Source: Stachybotrys elegans (taxonomy: Eukaryota > Ascomycota > Sordariomycetes > Hypocreales > Stachybotryaceae). Taken from it: a stretch of DNA of 64,000 bases. Both the position numbers and the translations under genes were made by a program. Where the stretch lies: the NCBI GenBank assembly GCA_020746835.1, contig JAGPNK010000004.1:1240001-1304000 (forward strand), in the 5' to 3' direction. Under the pieces are notes generated by a model that was not told the DNA's origin, did no database searches, and worked only from the letters and a program-made list of their open reading frames with translations. Position 1 is the first letter of the stretch. Each line of letters starts with the position of its first letter. Shown here in pieces: positions 12,787 through 23,715 of the stretch.

Positions 12787-15700
12787 TTAGAAAATGAAAA
12801 TAGATGGTGGCGTCTCTTCTTTCTTGGCCATCTTGGCAGCACGAATCTCCACGATGACACTGTTCTGTCGGCGTTTCGTCCCTGTGAGGTGCAGCGCATC
12901 CTCGACACCTGGGATATCACCAACCTCTTTGGCTTCCTGATGTGCGTCAGGCAGCTGGTTCTGGCTCTCGGCCCAGGCAGCCCGGAAGACTGCTCCCAGG
13001 GCCACGGCGACTTCTCGGGCGACGCTGTTCCCCACGATGCGGTACTGCCGGCTCGCAAGGCCGAGGATGACCTCCTCGTCGCGGAAGCCCTGTGCGCGGC
13101 GGCCCTCCATGATGGACATGACGCGGGGTTCGGACCAGTGCAGGACGCGCCCGGACTTGGCGTCGCCCGGGTGCGGCGACGTGACGACCGTGACCATGGG
13201 CTGGTCGGGGAACTCGCGGGAGTAGCAGTTGGAGGAGGGTGCCGTGGCCTGGTGGTTGGTGCTGTTGACGCCGCCGAAGAGGGCCCTCTCCGCAGGCGTG
13301 AGGACACTGGTGCCCGCCTTCGTCCTCTTCCTTTCCATGCCGTACCAGGCTTGCGCGAAGCCGATCCCGTACGGCCGTGTGGGGATGCAGGCGAGCCTGC
13401 TGCGCACCGTCTTGGTCATGCCGATGTGCACGCGGTGGTCGGGGAAGCGCACGCAGATGTCGGGCTTGGCGTCGTACAGGCACGGGAGATCGGCCGTAGC
13501 CTCGGCGGCGCTGACAAACTTGAAGGGCGTGGCGGCGGGCATGATGCGCTCGACGACGGGCTGGCCGTTGGGGAGGCTGCCAAGGGAGTGGTTCTTGACC
13601 TTGGCAGGGTGCGAGTGCGTCAGGGCAGGCCGCTCGGGGAGCTTGTACCCGGGCGCGGCGACGGTGACGAACATGCGCTGCCGGCGCTGCGGGGAGCCGC
13701 AGGAGTAGGCGTCGAGGACGCACACGCTCGTCTGGTAGCCGAGGCCGACCATGGCGCAGATGAGCTGGCTGAAGACGTCCTGCTCGCGGCCCGCCCGGCC
13801 CTGTATGATGCCGGGGACGTTCTCGAGAATGGCGTACTTGGGGCGGTATAGGTCGACGAAGGAGGCAAAGGCTGCGACGAGGGATTGGTTCTTCCGCTGC
13901 TGCTGCGTTTCCTTGTCGTTGGTCAGGCGCGAGAAGCCCGGGCAGGGGCTGCCGGCGGATATGAAGTCGACGTCTCCGATTTGGGGGACCTGCTTGGAGA
14001 AGCGCCCCTGAATGGCGAGCCGTTGGAGGTCATCGACGGATCCCAGAAAGGGGTGGAACTCCTCGGGGTTCTGCGTATTGGCCATGTAGGTATGGATGGC
14101 TACTTGGTCATAATCGTTGGCCCATTTCATCTCGATACCGCCGCCATCCTCGAGTCCTCGGCCAAAGTTTCCACCGCCACAGAAGAGATCCAGCCCGCGC
14201 AGCTTTTTTATCTCAACCCTAGGGTCAAAGCCTTGCCGCAGAGATGAGGGGAAGTCATCGAAGGGAAGATAAGCGTGAGAACCGTCTGGCTGGATGACCT
14301 GGCGATGCGTGATGTAGAAGAAGTTGCCCACGCCATCTCGGTCATACGGCGTGGGTATATCTTCTGAAGGCCGAAAGAAGCGGACCGAACAGGACCCCAA
14401 TATCCTCTTCTTGGTTGTCTCGATCAGGTTCTCAGTATAGACGAGCTCATTGCATCGGGCAGAAACGCTGGGATCAACGTGCCTGCGCGAGAGAAGCCTT
14501 CTCAGGCGATAGAACTTCTTCTCTCCTTCTCTAAAGGAGGTGAGCACCTCGCATGGCTCTGAGAAAGGGGTCTCCTTGTCGATATGAACCAGCACGGTGG
14601 CACCGGGCGAATAATCGAGAGAAGGCGACGGGCTGACGTGCTTGCATGTCTTGTGGGAACTCTGCAGAGATATCCATGTGCGTTCTTCGAATAGATATGT
14701 CTGCCGACAGAAGAACTCGGAGGTGGTAGTGTGATCACCTCCAAAGTCAACGTTGTGTACCGCGAGGACTTCATCCTCGCAAATCTTGGACTTCTCCTGA
14801 CAAGAGCAGTGCGTCGAGAGGAACAGCTCGTTGTCCCAGGGATACTTCATCAGTCCACACAGAGTGTCCACAGGCCGATAGTACCAGATGACGTCGAAAT
14901 GTGTTTTTCTCTGTCTTCGGTGAACCTTGAGGACAAGAGCGAACCAGCGATCCACGTCGCTGAAGCCGCTGGCCGTTTCACGCCTCCATTTGGTCCCGGC
15001 CGTCTCAGTGTCCCGAGGAGTGGAAATAGTATCTCCTGGTTTGATTTCCGAAGTCCAGTGTGGACTTGGTGGCCTCGGCGGCGATTTATGCGTGGCTGTG
15101 GGAGGAGAGCGAGGACGATGCCCAATGACCAAGTTCCGTAGCGCAGCGGCCTCGGCACTGAGCTCGACGGCCTCTAACTGATCGCCGCATGGGAGCCCCT
15201 TGAAGCAATCGTAGGTGTATGGCGTGACGATGGTCGGTCCTGGATTTGGGTTTACTGTGTACTTGTAATAGTCAAGATCCCAGGCCTCAGACCAAATGAC
15301 GTGAAAGGAGGCGTTTCGCTGACCGAGCACACCCACGGCCTCCTTGTACAAGAATGCCATATTGGCCACGACAGAGGTACGATAGTCTGGGCTAGGGTGT
15401 TTTGCCGCCCACTCAAGAAACGCAGGCGCGGAGCAGTGCGTCTTTCTGAGCCAAGTTCCAAAGATGCTCTGGAAGTGGTGGATGGACACCTTGCGCTTCT
15501 TCCGGCCCATAATCTCGATAAAGTCGACAAAGTGCTTGGCTAGATCGGCCACCCATAGGAATGGCGTGTAGAAGCGGGCGTACTCGCGTGCAGGCTGGCC
15601 AATCTTGTAGTAGAGATCCGTGTTGGAGGTGAGGTCTGACTGGATCCAAATCTGCCCGCGCACCGTGTGCTTGGAGACATCGTTGTAGTTGCCAATGGGC

Positions 15701-16412
15701 AGCGCATAGATGGGCACCCGGCAGACGTATACCTTGGTGTCGCCGGATCTGAGGACGCCGTCGAAGTAGTACTCGCTATGACCCAGCTTGGTGTTGAAGT
15801 GGTGGAGGCTGCACATTTCCAGAGGCCGGTGGGCAGAGCTCTGATACACGACAAAGTCATCGAGGATAATCTCAGGCGTAGAGGCGCCGGTATCTGGCGA
15901 GGATTTTGCCTGGAGAGTTTCCAGCGCCGAGGCCTCTGGCTTGATTGGCATGCCCGGATCAAAGGGATCGTAGAAGGAGCGCGGCGTAAGAAGCGTCGAC
16001 GCAGGAAGCTCAACGCGTATGGAGCTCGACGTGGAGGGCTTGGATAGTTCCACCGGAGGGGGCGCCTTGGGAAAGGGTTCTTGAACGGGAGACGCGAGCT
16101 CAGCAATGAGCTCATCAAGCAAGCTATCAAGGCTCGTCTCAGGATCAGCCTCATCCTTGCCGTCAGGGACGTAGTCCTGAAGAGTGGTCTCCGAGGTGGT
16201 CGAATGAGGCGAGGCGAGATCATACGCGCCCTTGAAGTGCGAAATGTCAGGCGAGGGGTGCTGGTAATGCGCCCAAAAGTCCATGAAGGCCTCCTCGTCG
16301 GCCTCTGGGCCCATGGCGACGCCCTTGAAGGCAGGGGCGTCTATGGTCACTGTGAGGTTGGCATGTTAGCGTGGAGCATAAGGAAAGGGGGCAAATTGAA
16401 CGGAATCTTACT
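12787..16412 (-). CDS. dim-2: DNA (cytosine-5-)-methyltransferase, DIM-2 type
   Basis: The enzyme transfers methyl groups from S-adenosylmethionine to cytosine; DIM-2 is the fungal maintenance/heterochromatin methyltransferase. The frame (1,187 aa) shows an N-terminal regulatory region, a BAH-like region at about 437-570, and all catalytic motifs: I (GLDLFCGGG, 719-727), IV (GSPCPGFS, catalytic Cys803), VI (ENVPG, 843-847), VIII (QRRQR, 888-892) and X (GNSV, 1107-1110). The ENV motif separates it from RID/Masc1-type enzymes, which have a diverged triplet there. The first genomic codon of the open frame is GTG, not ATG. A 62-bp intron (16350-16411; GTAAGA, GCTAAC, CACAG) joins an A at 16412 to TG at 16349-16348 and makes the start codon by splicing. 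Alternatives are an in-frame ATG at 16574 (54 extra residues) or Met13. The coding part is otherwise intronless. It converges with the AAA+ gene. Confidence 0.9.
16350..16411 (-). other. dim-2 intron at the start codon
   Basis: On the minus strand the signals are donor GTAAGA, branch GCTAAC and acceptor CACAG, length 62 bp. Splicing yields AGC-ATG-ACC, so the initiator codon would be split after its first base. The prediction rests on splice signals and on the absence of an ATG at the beginning of the conserved frame. Confidence 0.6.
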
Positions 16413-16453
16413 GCTGTCAAGGAAAGACGCGTGATTTGGACATTGATTATCAT

Positions 16454-17256
16454 TATGAACGCTGGCGAGGCGCAATTGAGAGGAGGGCGTAGTGAGAGTC
16501 GCGACTCTGCGCTGGAGAGTTGCAGGCGCGGGAAACCTCGACGCTGGCAGGGCCAAGTGGGCGCCGGGCCCCATGCAATCAAACGTGCTGGGCGTGGCAG
16601 GGAAAAAAAATAGAAGAAGGAAGAAAAGGAAGAAGAAAATAAAAGGGAGTAAAAAGAATATTGCAAGGAAAATTAAACCCCAGTAAACAAAAATTATCTG
16701 CTTATTTTGATACTGATGGCAGAATTGTGTCTTCGTGGCTGATCCTCGTACACTTCGCGTCAACCAACACCGCATACAAGAAGCAGGGAGAGAAGGAGAA
16801 GCACAAGCCGTTAGATTCCTGTTCGGGGCGATGAAAAAAATATAAGTGGAGGGTCTCGAGCTTCAATTGTCGACAATAGGGCACCTCAACTATTCAAGGA
16901 ACAATGACCAAAGTCTTATTGTCGAGCAGCTGGCAACGCAAGGGAAGGGAGCCAGTCTAAGGTGGGAGAGAGATTATAGCAAAGCTGAGTTTCCTCGTAG
17001 CCAACGGCTCACTCATTATTATCGAGGCCATTATTTACATGGCCATGCGATCCTCGCTTTATACCCATTGCCTTGGTGCTGCTCTTCCTCCATCTCATTT
17101 CTCATCAAGCTCATCAGAATGACTCAAAAACGCCAGCATGACTCCCACGGCCGTACACAAAAGTATAACCTGCACCATCCAAACGCCGCCGCACCCAAGC
17201 CATGATATGCCCTTGCCCCTGCCCACAAAACGCCTTTCTTCCTTGGAATGCCCATC
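16454..17256. other. dim-2 leader/promoter and sld2 3' region
   Basis: This is about 0.8 kb between two minus-strand genes. The left end includes an A-rich tract (16,605-16,680), which is T-rich in the dim-2 direction, probably dim-2 promoter or leader. No further gene is seen. Confidence 0.5.
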
Positions 17257-18732
17257 TCACCCTCGTCTACCGTCTCCGGCGGAACCTGCTTCCATACCCA
17301 GGCCCCCCTTGGCCCCGTTGTTCCGCAGCTTCAGCCGCTTGAAGTTGGCGTGCGCCAGTGCATTCACCTTTCGCGCCGCCTTCTTGACGATGCCCTCCTT
17401 CTTCTCCTGCGGCTTGCTCGCGGGGGCTGACTCCTTGCGCAGAGCGGGTAGCGCGTCTTCGTACTCCGATCCGGATCCCGCATCGTGAGCTCCCAGGCCG
17501 TCCGGTTGAGTCTCGGGCACAATGCCATCGTCGTCGTCATCGTCCGTCTCCTCGCCTCCCTTTGGTGCAACGTTGGCTGGGCGCTTCGTCCGTGTAGGCC
17601 GCATGTTGGCGCGCCTCGTCGTGCGCTTCTGGCCCTTCTTCTTAAACACCCTAAGCGGCTGCCCATCGCGGCCCTTGTCCTCCTCCACAGGGCTGTCGTA
17701 CATGCCCTCATCATCGAACCCACCGAACAGACGTGGCTGCTGAGTCTGGCTCTCTGCTGCTGCCTGCACGTGGTCCTCCTTAGGCGCGGAGGCCTGGGGC
17801 TGAGGCTTCTTTTGAATGTTCTTCATCTCCTGCTCCATCTCCAGCATGGCGTCCATCTCATCATCCAGATCCTCCCGCTCAGCCTCACGCAGGCTCGCAA
17901 CAATCTCGCTCAGTCCTCGTACCAGAGGCTTTCGGGGTAGTCGCAGAGGCGCGGGGGCATCAAAATCACCATTCTCGTCCACCGTGGGCAGCGAGTGCCG
18001 CTTGAGGAACGCGGGCGTGTCAAACTGCAGTTTCGACACTGACGTCGGTGTCTTGGTCCCCACGTTCTCATGACGCTTCTTCAGAGGAGTGAGGAAGTCC
18101 ATCCTCTGACGCTTGCTTGCCGACATGGGCGTCCTGCCAAGGGCATCCTCACCGCCGCTCGATCGCTTACTAGGCGTAGCTTGGATCTGAGAGCGCCTGT
18201 CTGGAGTCTTTCCATCCTTCCTCGAAGGGGTTCCGAGCTCCTTCTCCACCAAGAGATCAAACAGCCCCAGCACACGACCGTCCCTTTGTGGTGTTGGACC
18301 AAGAGACGTGATGGCCGAGGGGCTGAACAGCTTTCTTGATATAGCAGGGCTCATGAGCTCGTCGCCCCGAGATGTTCGGTTATTCGAGGGAGTCTCGGCA
18401 GGCTTCGACCGTTTGCGTGGTGTCTCTTCGGCGCGCGGCGATTTGCGTTTTCGAAGCTGCGACTCTGATTTCGGCGGGGGGATTTTGCCGGCAATGATAT
18501 CGCGAAACTTGTTGTAATCCTTGTACTTTTGGGCTGTGGCATCTCGTTAGCTTCGAAGGTGCGAGTACAGGAGCGACAGCCAGGCCATACCGATATCATC
18601 ATTACGCTTTATATCCTCTCGTCCAGGCTTGGATCCATTGTGCGTCTTGGCCCATTCGTTTTCCCATTTCTTCAGGTCAGCGCGCAGGTCGTTGAACTTG
18701 GCCTCGTACAGAGCCTTTTCGCTATCGTCCAT
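17257..18732 (-). CDS. sld2: DNA replication regulator Sld2 (Drc1)
   Basis: Sld2 is a CDK target that, once phosphorylated, binds the Dpb11 scaffold and helps load Cdc45/GINS at origins. Two exons (18732-18591 and 18533-17257) encode 472 residues. The 57-bp intron has GTATGG, a GCTAAC branch and CACAG. The N terminus (MDDSEKALYEAKFNDLRADL, then WENEWAKTHNGSKP) matches the conserved Sld2 domain (residues 1-70). The middle contains many SP/TP sites, such as ETPRKR, AETPS, LMSPAI, FSPSA and GPTPQR, as expected for multisite CDK control. The C-terminal part is basic, with RRANMRPTRTKRP-like clusters and a conserved KVNALAHANFKRLKLRNNGAKG tail type. It shares a 392-bp upstream region with the divergent RING gene; two TCGCGT elements lie about 140-155 bp upstream of the start. 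Confidence 0.88.
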
Positions 18733-19124
18733 GATAAAGCCAGAGAAGAGTTGAGAGAGTTTTGGAAATTGGCGGTAATTTTCAAGGTTGTTCGGTACAC
18801 AGGAGGAGTATGTAGCTCTTGGTTTCGTCGACGGGAGGCGGAACTGGGGCTTAAAGTGGCAGCCCAGATCTGATCGCGTAAAGTCGCGTCTCGGCCCAGA
18901 GCGTGTTTAGTGCACGCGAAACCGCCTAACGTCATTCGAGGCTCCGCTATATCCGCCGTCCACCATCCACTGTCTAATCCCGTCCCGATCCGGCTCCGTA
19001 GCTGCAAATCTTCCATGTCACAATCCCATCCTTCATTTCCCATCTTTTGCCCCCTTCCTTCTCTTCCTCCTTCTCTTCCTCCTCCTCCTCCTCCTCTCTC
19101 ACCAGCAGATTCGAAATCACGGCT
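18733..19124. promoter_or_regulatory. Shared divergent promoter of sld2 and the RING gene
   Basis: The two start codons are 392 bp apart on opposite strands. The segment has TCGCGT at 18,874-18,879 and again at 18,884-18,889, exactly one helical turn apart. A CT-rich tract near 19,020-19,100 leads into the RING gene. An in-frame ATG at 19,047 would extend the RING protein by 26 serine-rich residues. Confidence 0.55.
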
Positions 19125-20225
19125 ATGGAGCCGGGCGCCGGCGGGGATCTCCAGCGCCAGATCCTCCAGAGCACCCTCCAAGAAGTCGCACGCCGCGACC
19201 AAGACGAGGAGACTCCCGACTGCTGCGTCATCTGTCTCGAGGCCATCACCGAGCCGTGCCGTGTCCAGCCCTGCGGCCACACAAACTTCGACTACCTCTG
19301 CGTCTCCAGCTGGCTCTTCGCCACGCCCCAGTGCCCGCTATGCAAGACTTCCGTGTCCGAGGTCCTCCACGGCCCGCCCGACAATATCCAGACGACGCGC
19401 TTCGACCAGGACAAGTCTGCGCCGCGCCCCTCTTGGTCCAGCAGCGCTCGCTTCTCCGCCGCAGACGCTTTTCTTGGACGCCGCCACGCCGCCCGCCGAC
19501 CTCGCCCCCAGCGCAACGGCTACGATGGCACTGCCCCGCCTCGTGATATCGTCCGCCAACGCCGCGAGGTCTACCGCCGCAACCTCTACTCCAAGCACGT
19601 CGGCTCGAACCGCATGTCCCGCTACCGCGAACTCACGCCGCAGATGTTTCGCGAAGACGAGGATCTCGTCTCGCGCGCCCGGATGTGGATTCGCCGCGAG
19701 CTACAGGTCTTTTCTTTCCTGACGCTCGACGAATCCGATGCCGACGCCGCCTTCTCGCAACCCGAGACCTCTGCTGCCACGTTGCGCCGCGCCAACAACG
19801 CCGAGTTCCTACTGGAATACATCGTCGCCATCCTCAAGTCGGTTGATACCTTGGGCAGCGGCGGCCAGGCCGAGGATATGCTGTCCGATTTCCTCGGCCG
19901 CGATAATACCCGGCTGTTCCTCCATGAACTGCGTGCCTGGCTGAGAAGCCCCTTTACCAAGCTCGAGGACTGGGATCGGGCAGTGCAGTACGACGATACA
20001 TCGGTCTCTAGACCAGAAGTCCCGAGGAGAGACGCTAATGGCGGTGCAAGGGGATCCAGATCCCGCCGCCCCCATGGTGGCAACGACACCACTTCGGACC
20101 AAAATGGTCGTAAAGGCGATTTCTACCGTCCAGGCCGAGACAAACCACACCCTCGCTACCGAGGAAGAAGACATGAACCATATGATACCAGCCATACATC
20201 CAGGTCCCGACGTTTGAGCAGTTGA
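19125..20225 (+). CDS. TOPORS-like RING-finger E3 ligase
   Basis: This single-exon gene encodes 366 residues. The RING domain at about 33-75 has the C3HC4 pattern CCVICLEAI ... CGHTNFDYLC ... CPLCK. After it, REVYRRNLYSKHVGSNRMSRYRELTPQMFRE-type sequence at about 150-185, a helical segment (FLLEYIVAILKSVDTL) and the block LHELRAWLRSPFTKLEDWD-(Q)YD match the conserved region that follows the RING in TOPORS. TOPORS is a dual ubiquitin/SUMO ligase in animals. The C-terminal 60 residues are basic and Arg/Gly/Ser-rich, suggesting nuclear location. I infer E3 ligase activity from the RING; substrates are unknown. The start at 19125 was chosen because the upstream in-frame ATG gives only a poly-Ser extension. 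It converges with spc34, with 168 bp between the stops. Confidence 0.82.
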   Translation: MEPGAGGDLQRQILQSTLQEVARRDQDEETPDCCVICLEAITEPCRVQPCGHTNFDYLCVSSWLFATPQCPLCKTSVSEVLHGPPDNIQTTRFDQDKSAPRPSWSSSARFSAADAFLGRRHAARRPRPQRNGYDGTAPPRDIVRQRREVYRRNLYSKHVGSNRMSRYRELTPQMFREDEDLVSRARMWIRRELQVFSFLTLDESDADAAFSQPETSAATLRRANNAEFLLEYIVAILKSVDTLGSGGQAEDMLSDFLGRDNTRLFLHELRAWLRSPFTKLEDWDRAVQYDDTSVSRPEVPRRDANGGARGSRSRRPHGGNDTTSDQNGRKGDFYRPGRDKPHPRYRGRRHEPYDTSHTSRSRRLSS

Positions 20226-20393
20226 GATGTCTACGAATGATTGATGTTTTAGTTATAGATTTGATACCCAGATAGCCACGTTCCGTGTTATGAAAGTTTA
20301 GGATATATTCATTAAACCCTTGTCCAGCACTCCGCTCTGCAAACTCCGTGTCGCTCGCTCGTAATGCTCCTCAATGCCGCACATGTCCGAATT

Positions 20394-21197
20394 TCACATG
20401 TTCATCAACCCTCCCAGATCCTTGTCCATCGCCCTCAACCGTGCCTGAAGCTCCCGCTTCTTCGCCTCCATCTGCCGCGCCTCTTCCTCCTCCCTCCGGA
20501 GATCCTCCTCGGTCCACACCTCCTCTCCGTCCTCACCCTGCCCCTCGTCCTCGTCATCGTCATCATCCATCCAGTCTTTGTTCATGCTTGCCAGCTGCTC
20601 ACCCTGCTCCTCCACTTTGGCCTCGTAGTACGCCACCGTGTTCTTCCCGTTGCGATACTTGCTCCGCAGCGCCGCAATGCGCTCGCGGGCCCCGGGCAGC
20701 TCGTACACCCCACACAGCTTCTCCGCGCCCTTGAGCAGAACCTCAACGTCCACGTCGCCTTTGCGGTCTGCTTCGCCCCGGCGGAGGCGGTCGTGCATCT
20801 CTCCGCCCAGGACCGCAGCCACGGCCGTATGTCGACGGGGGTGGGCGGCGCCTCGCGTAGGCGGGCCCGTGGTTACCTCGCCCGAGGCGACATTGAAGAC
20901 GGTCTGGCGGCGGCTAGTGGGTTTGGATTCGGGCTCGGCGGGCTTGCTGCTTGTGGATGCCGGCGGCGGGGGAGGAACGGAGAAGAGGGCGCGCTCGTGG
21001 GCTTCGGTGTCGCGGATGAGAGATGTAATATCGTGGTTGGATAGCAGCGCGTTGGTGAAGATCTTAGGAGGGGGGAAGCTAGGTGCTGTCAGATTCGCGG
21101 TATTTGGCATTCTGGCTCAGCGAGTGACGTACGGGAGAGAATCAATTCCCTGGCAGGAATAGCTTATCTGCTCGAGATGTGCTGCGATCAGAGACAT
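20394..21197 (-). CDS. spc34: DASH/Dam1 complex subunit Spc34
   Basis: Spc34 is part of the ten-protein DASH ring that couples kinetochores to spindle microtubules. Two exons (21197-21133 and 21078-20394) encode 249 residues. The 54-bp intron has GTACGT, CTGAC and CCTAG. The 21-codon first exon (MSLIAAHLEQISYSCQGIDS) is easy to miss: the downstream frame is open from a false start at 21110, but splicing restores the family signature LEQIS-SC-IDSLPFPPPKIFTNALL followed by HDITSLIRDTEAHERALF. The C-terminal half (about 160-249) is a charged coiled coil with an acidic DDDDDEDE run and ends in the RAMDKDLGGLM motif. The length is usual for the fungal family. Confidence 0.88.
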
Positions 21198-22605
21198 GTT
21201 GAACCCTCAACCCAGCCTGGTGTTTTGCTGGCGCGTCCGAGGTTGTGCATGAAAATTAAATATAGGTATGAACAAAATTATGGCTCGATTGATACGGCCT
21301 CCGCAGAAAGATTTCTGTAGGCAAAAGGACACGGGAGTTTGGGAGTTTGGACACTGTCGTCTGCTTCTAAGAAAGAAAAACATCACCCACGGACCACAGG
21401 TGTATGAATGAATGTTGGCGTCGTTATCGATAAGATTCTGACCCCGCAAACCGAGGGGTAACTGGCTGTCCTCTCGCCTTGATCCTCCTTGTGTATATTA
21501 ATTTTGCCCGTCTATAGGGAGGATGATACTGAAGCCTCAATGATAAGTACCATGGGCTATCATCTACAATTGCATCTCACACAATAAATTAGCAGCGTGT
21601 TAGTAGACCAATGCAGTATACAGCGCTAAGCTTGTTTCCCACGCCATCAAATGTCCCACCGCCTACGGTCTGATCGGACCAGGTTCCGTCATTGCCATCT
21701 CGGTTCACGAATCTCATCTCCACTGACGGCCCAAACACCCTGCGCCAATCGTTGCGCCGTGAGGCTGTCAGGCGACCCCCCCTCGCCGCTTTCCCCGCTG
21801 CTGCATCACATACTTACATCTCGCTATTCTTCGATGATCGCGTAGGCCAGGTTTGTTTGGTGTTTGGTGCTTGGCCCCCATGCCGTGCCGTACTTGGGTT
21901 GGTGTCCCGTGGAACATCAGAGCTAATACACCTTGATTGAGAGGAGAAGCACTCCTCGGGCGCCACATCCAAGCTAGAGACAGGGCTGGGCTCGTTTAGA
22001 GAAAGAATGTGTGTTTTAAGGCAGAAAGGCCGTCTATCTGTGGTCTATAACTTGAAAGCATGTCCAGATTTCCAATTCCTCCTCGAGTATCTATGCAATA
22101 GATACCCTGTGCGCATCATGACGCGAACACCCGTAACAAAGTATGTGGGCCAAAAAGCAGGTAGATGAATGAAGGGAGCATGAGGAAACAGCGGTCTATA
22201 AGGTATCCAAGAAGAGAACAATGAACATCTTGTGGTGCCTGGTATCCATTGCTGATGCTAAATGGCAAAAATCCCGTGGCACCGGCACAATCTCCCTCAT
22301 CTATCCGTTAAGGGAGGGATTCCCAAATCGTGTATCAGCGGATGGCAGATCCAGCCGGCTCGACCGGTAGTCAAAAGAAAGCGCTCAGGGCCTCCATCGC
22401 CTGGAACCATGAGCGCGGTAGAGTGCAGTGGTGAAATTTTGCGAAAAACATAGCGTGATAATGTACCAAAACAGTGCAGAGAAGCATTTTCGTCCGTGGC
22501 CATCAAGTAGGAGGCGGTTGGCCTCACCATGCTGCCATCCTCGTAAAATCATTCCATCATCTCTGTCATAATCCATCATTCCTCTGTCAATCGCACTCAG
22601 GCCCG
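21198..22605. other. Intergenic region upstream of spc34
   Basis: About 1.4 kb between two minus-strand genes; it should contain the spc34 promoter and the 3' UTR of the acidic-protein gene. No gene or RNA gene is recognised. Confidence 0.5.
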
Positions 22606-23715
22606 TCAACTCGAGTCCATCTCCATTATCTCCATAGTCCAGTACGGCAGCTCCCGAGCCAAGGATTCAAACTCATCCTCGCTGGAGTCAGGCTCCTCAA
22701 GCTCGTCTATGCGCGGCTCGGGAGGATCGTGGAAGAGCAAACTGCCTCGGTGCAGGCGCTTGCGCATGCGTCGCGCGCTGGAGCCGAGTTCGTTGACATC
22801 AGACACGCCGATGTCGTCGTTGTCGGAATCACTGAGCTCGCTATGCGTACGCTTGCCGAAGCTGCTCGACACGCTGACCCTGCGGATACGCTTGAGCTCT
22901 TGCTGCCTCTTGAGGAATGCATCCTCGAAGGGGTCGATGTCGATGTCCTCGTCTGACGCTTCATTGCTGCAATTGAGGTTCTTGAGATCCTGCATCATGC
23001 CCGTGTCGAGCTGATCGGCGTGCCGGGAGCCTGAACGGCTGTGGTTGGACTCAATCTCAGTGGGGTAGAGGATGTCGAGACCATGATAGTCATTCTGCTC
23101 AGGACCCATGTCTTCAATTGTGAAATCACAGACCACGGTAGCCGTCGAAGTAGTGGCGGTTATGCGGATTGAGGACCGCTGGGGGAGACTGCCAGAGCCC
23201 GGGGCATCTGATTCGTCCTCACTAGACCCATCCTCGACTTCCCCATCTTCTTCCTCGTCCCCGTCCTCGTCCTCGTCGTCCTCGTCGCTGGATTGAGGGA
23301 GGCGGGCATCGGAAGCAGCGCCATTGTCGGGGTCAGAGACATCCTGGGCGCTCCCAATGCTGAGGCTCTCCGAGGGGGAGTCGTCGGCCGAGTCCTTTGT
23401 TGGCTCATCAGAAGAGGAAGAAGAGGAGGAGGAGGAGGATCGCGGGCTCAATTGGTGGGGACCAAGGGCTGGTCGGTAGCTGAACTGATGATTGCCGACA
23501 GGCTTGATGCTTGGATCCTGCTCAAGAGGCCGATTGATGTCAAAGAAGGGCGGCTGGTGGCGGGGCTTGAGGCTGCTTTTGCGAGACATGAGCGGCGAGT
23601 GCGTAGGGGTCTCGGGCGGTGACGCTGGGTCGGCGGTGTGGTGTTGGTGGTGGTTTTGGTGGAGTTTAAGATTAGGCGTGGACGGCCTCTTGCGGAGGCT
23701 CTTTCGCCTAGGCAT
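22606..23715 (-). CDS. Acidic, serine-rich protein of unknown function
   Basis: One uninterrupted frame of 369 codons starts MPRRKSLRKR. I do not recognise a named domain. The N terminus (1-70) is basic and His/Pro-rich and resembles a nuclear-localisation region; 88-100 is poly-Ser; about 140-170 is strongly acidic (DEDDEDEDGDEEEDGE). The C-terminal third is more complex in sequence: DIDIDPFEDAFLKRQQELKRIRRVSVSSSFGKR, then ARRMRKRLHRGSLLFHDPPEP and a terminal LARELPYWTMEIMEMDSS. This part looks under selection and is the best place to seek homologues. The high charge and SP/TP sites suggest a regulated nuclear protein; this is inference. The start is the first ATG of the frame. Part of the charged middle could be spliced, but no clear intron is visible. 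Confidence 0.65.
   Translation of the reverse strand: MPRRKSLRKRPSTPNLKLHQNHHQHHTADPASPPETPTHSPLMSRKSSLKPRHQPPFFDINRPLEQDPSIKPVGNHQFSYRPALGPHQLSPRSSSSSSSSSSDEPTKDSADDSPSESLSIGSAQDVSDPDNGAASDARLPQSSDEDDEDEDGDEEEDGEVEDGSSEDESDAPGSGSLPQRSSIRITATTSTATVVCDFTIEDMGPEQNDYHGLDILYPTEIESNHSRSGSRHADQLDTGMMQDLKNLNCSNEASDEDIDIDPFEDAFLKRQQELKRIRRVSVSSSFGKRTHSELSDSDNDDIGVSDVNELGSSARRMRKRLHRGSLLFHDPPEPRIDELEEPDSSEDEFESLARELPYWTMEIMEMDSS

Noticed and set aside
12889..13851. 320-codon plus-strand frame
   Set aside because: Antisense shadow of the GC-rich catalytic part of dim-2; composition is repetitive in Val, Gly, Asp and Arg.
13000..21200. dim-2, sld2, TOPORS-like and spc34 as a functional nuclear gene cluster
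   Set aside because: They are mixed in orientation and act in different processes; adjacency alone is not evidence of a joint system.
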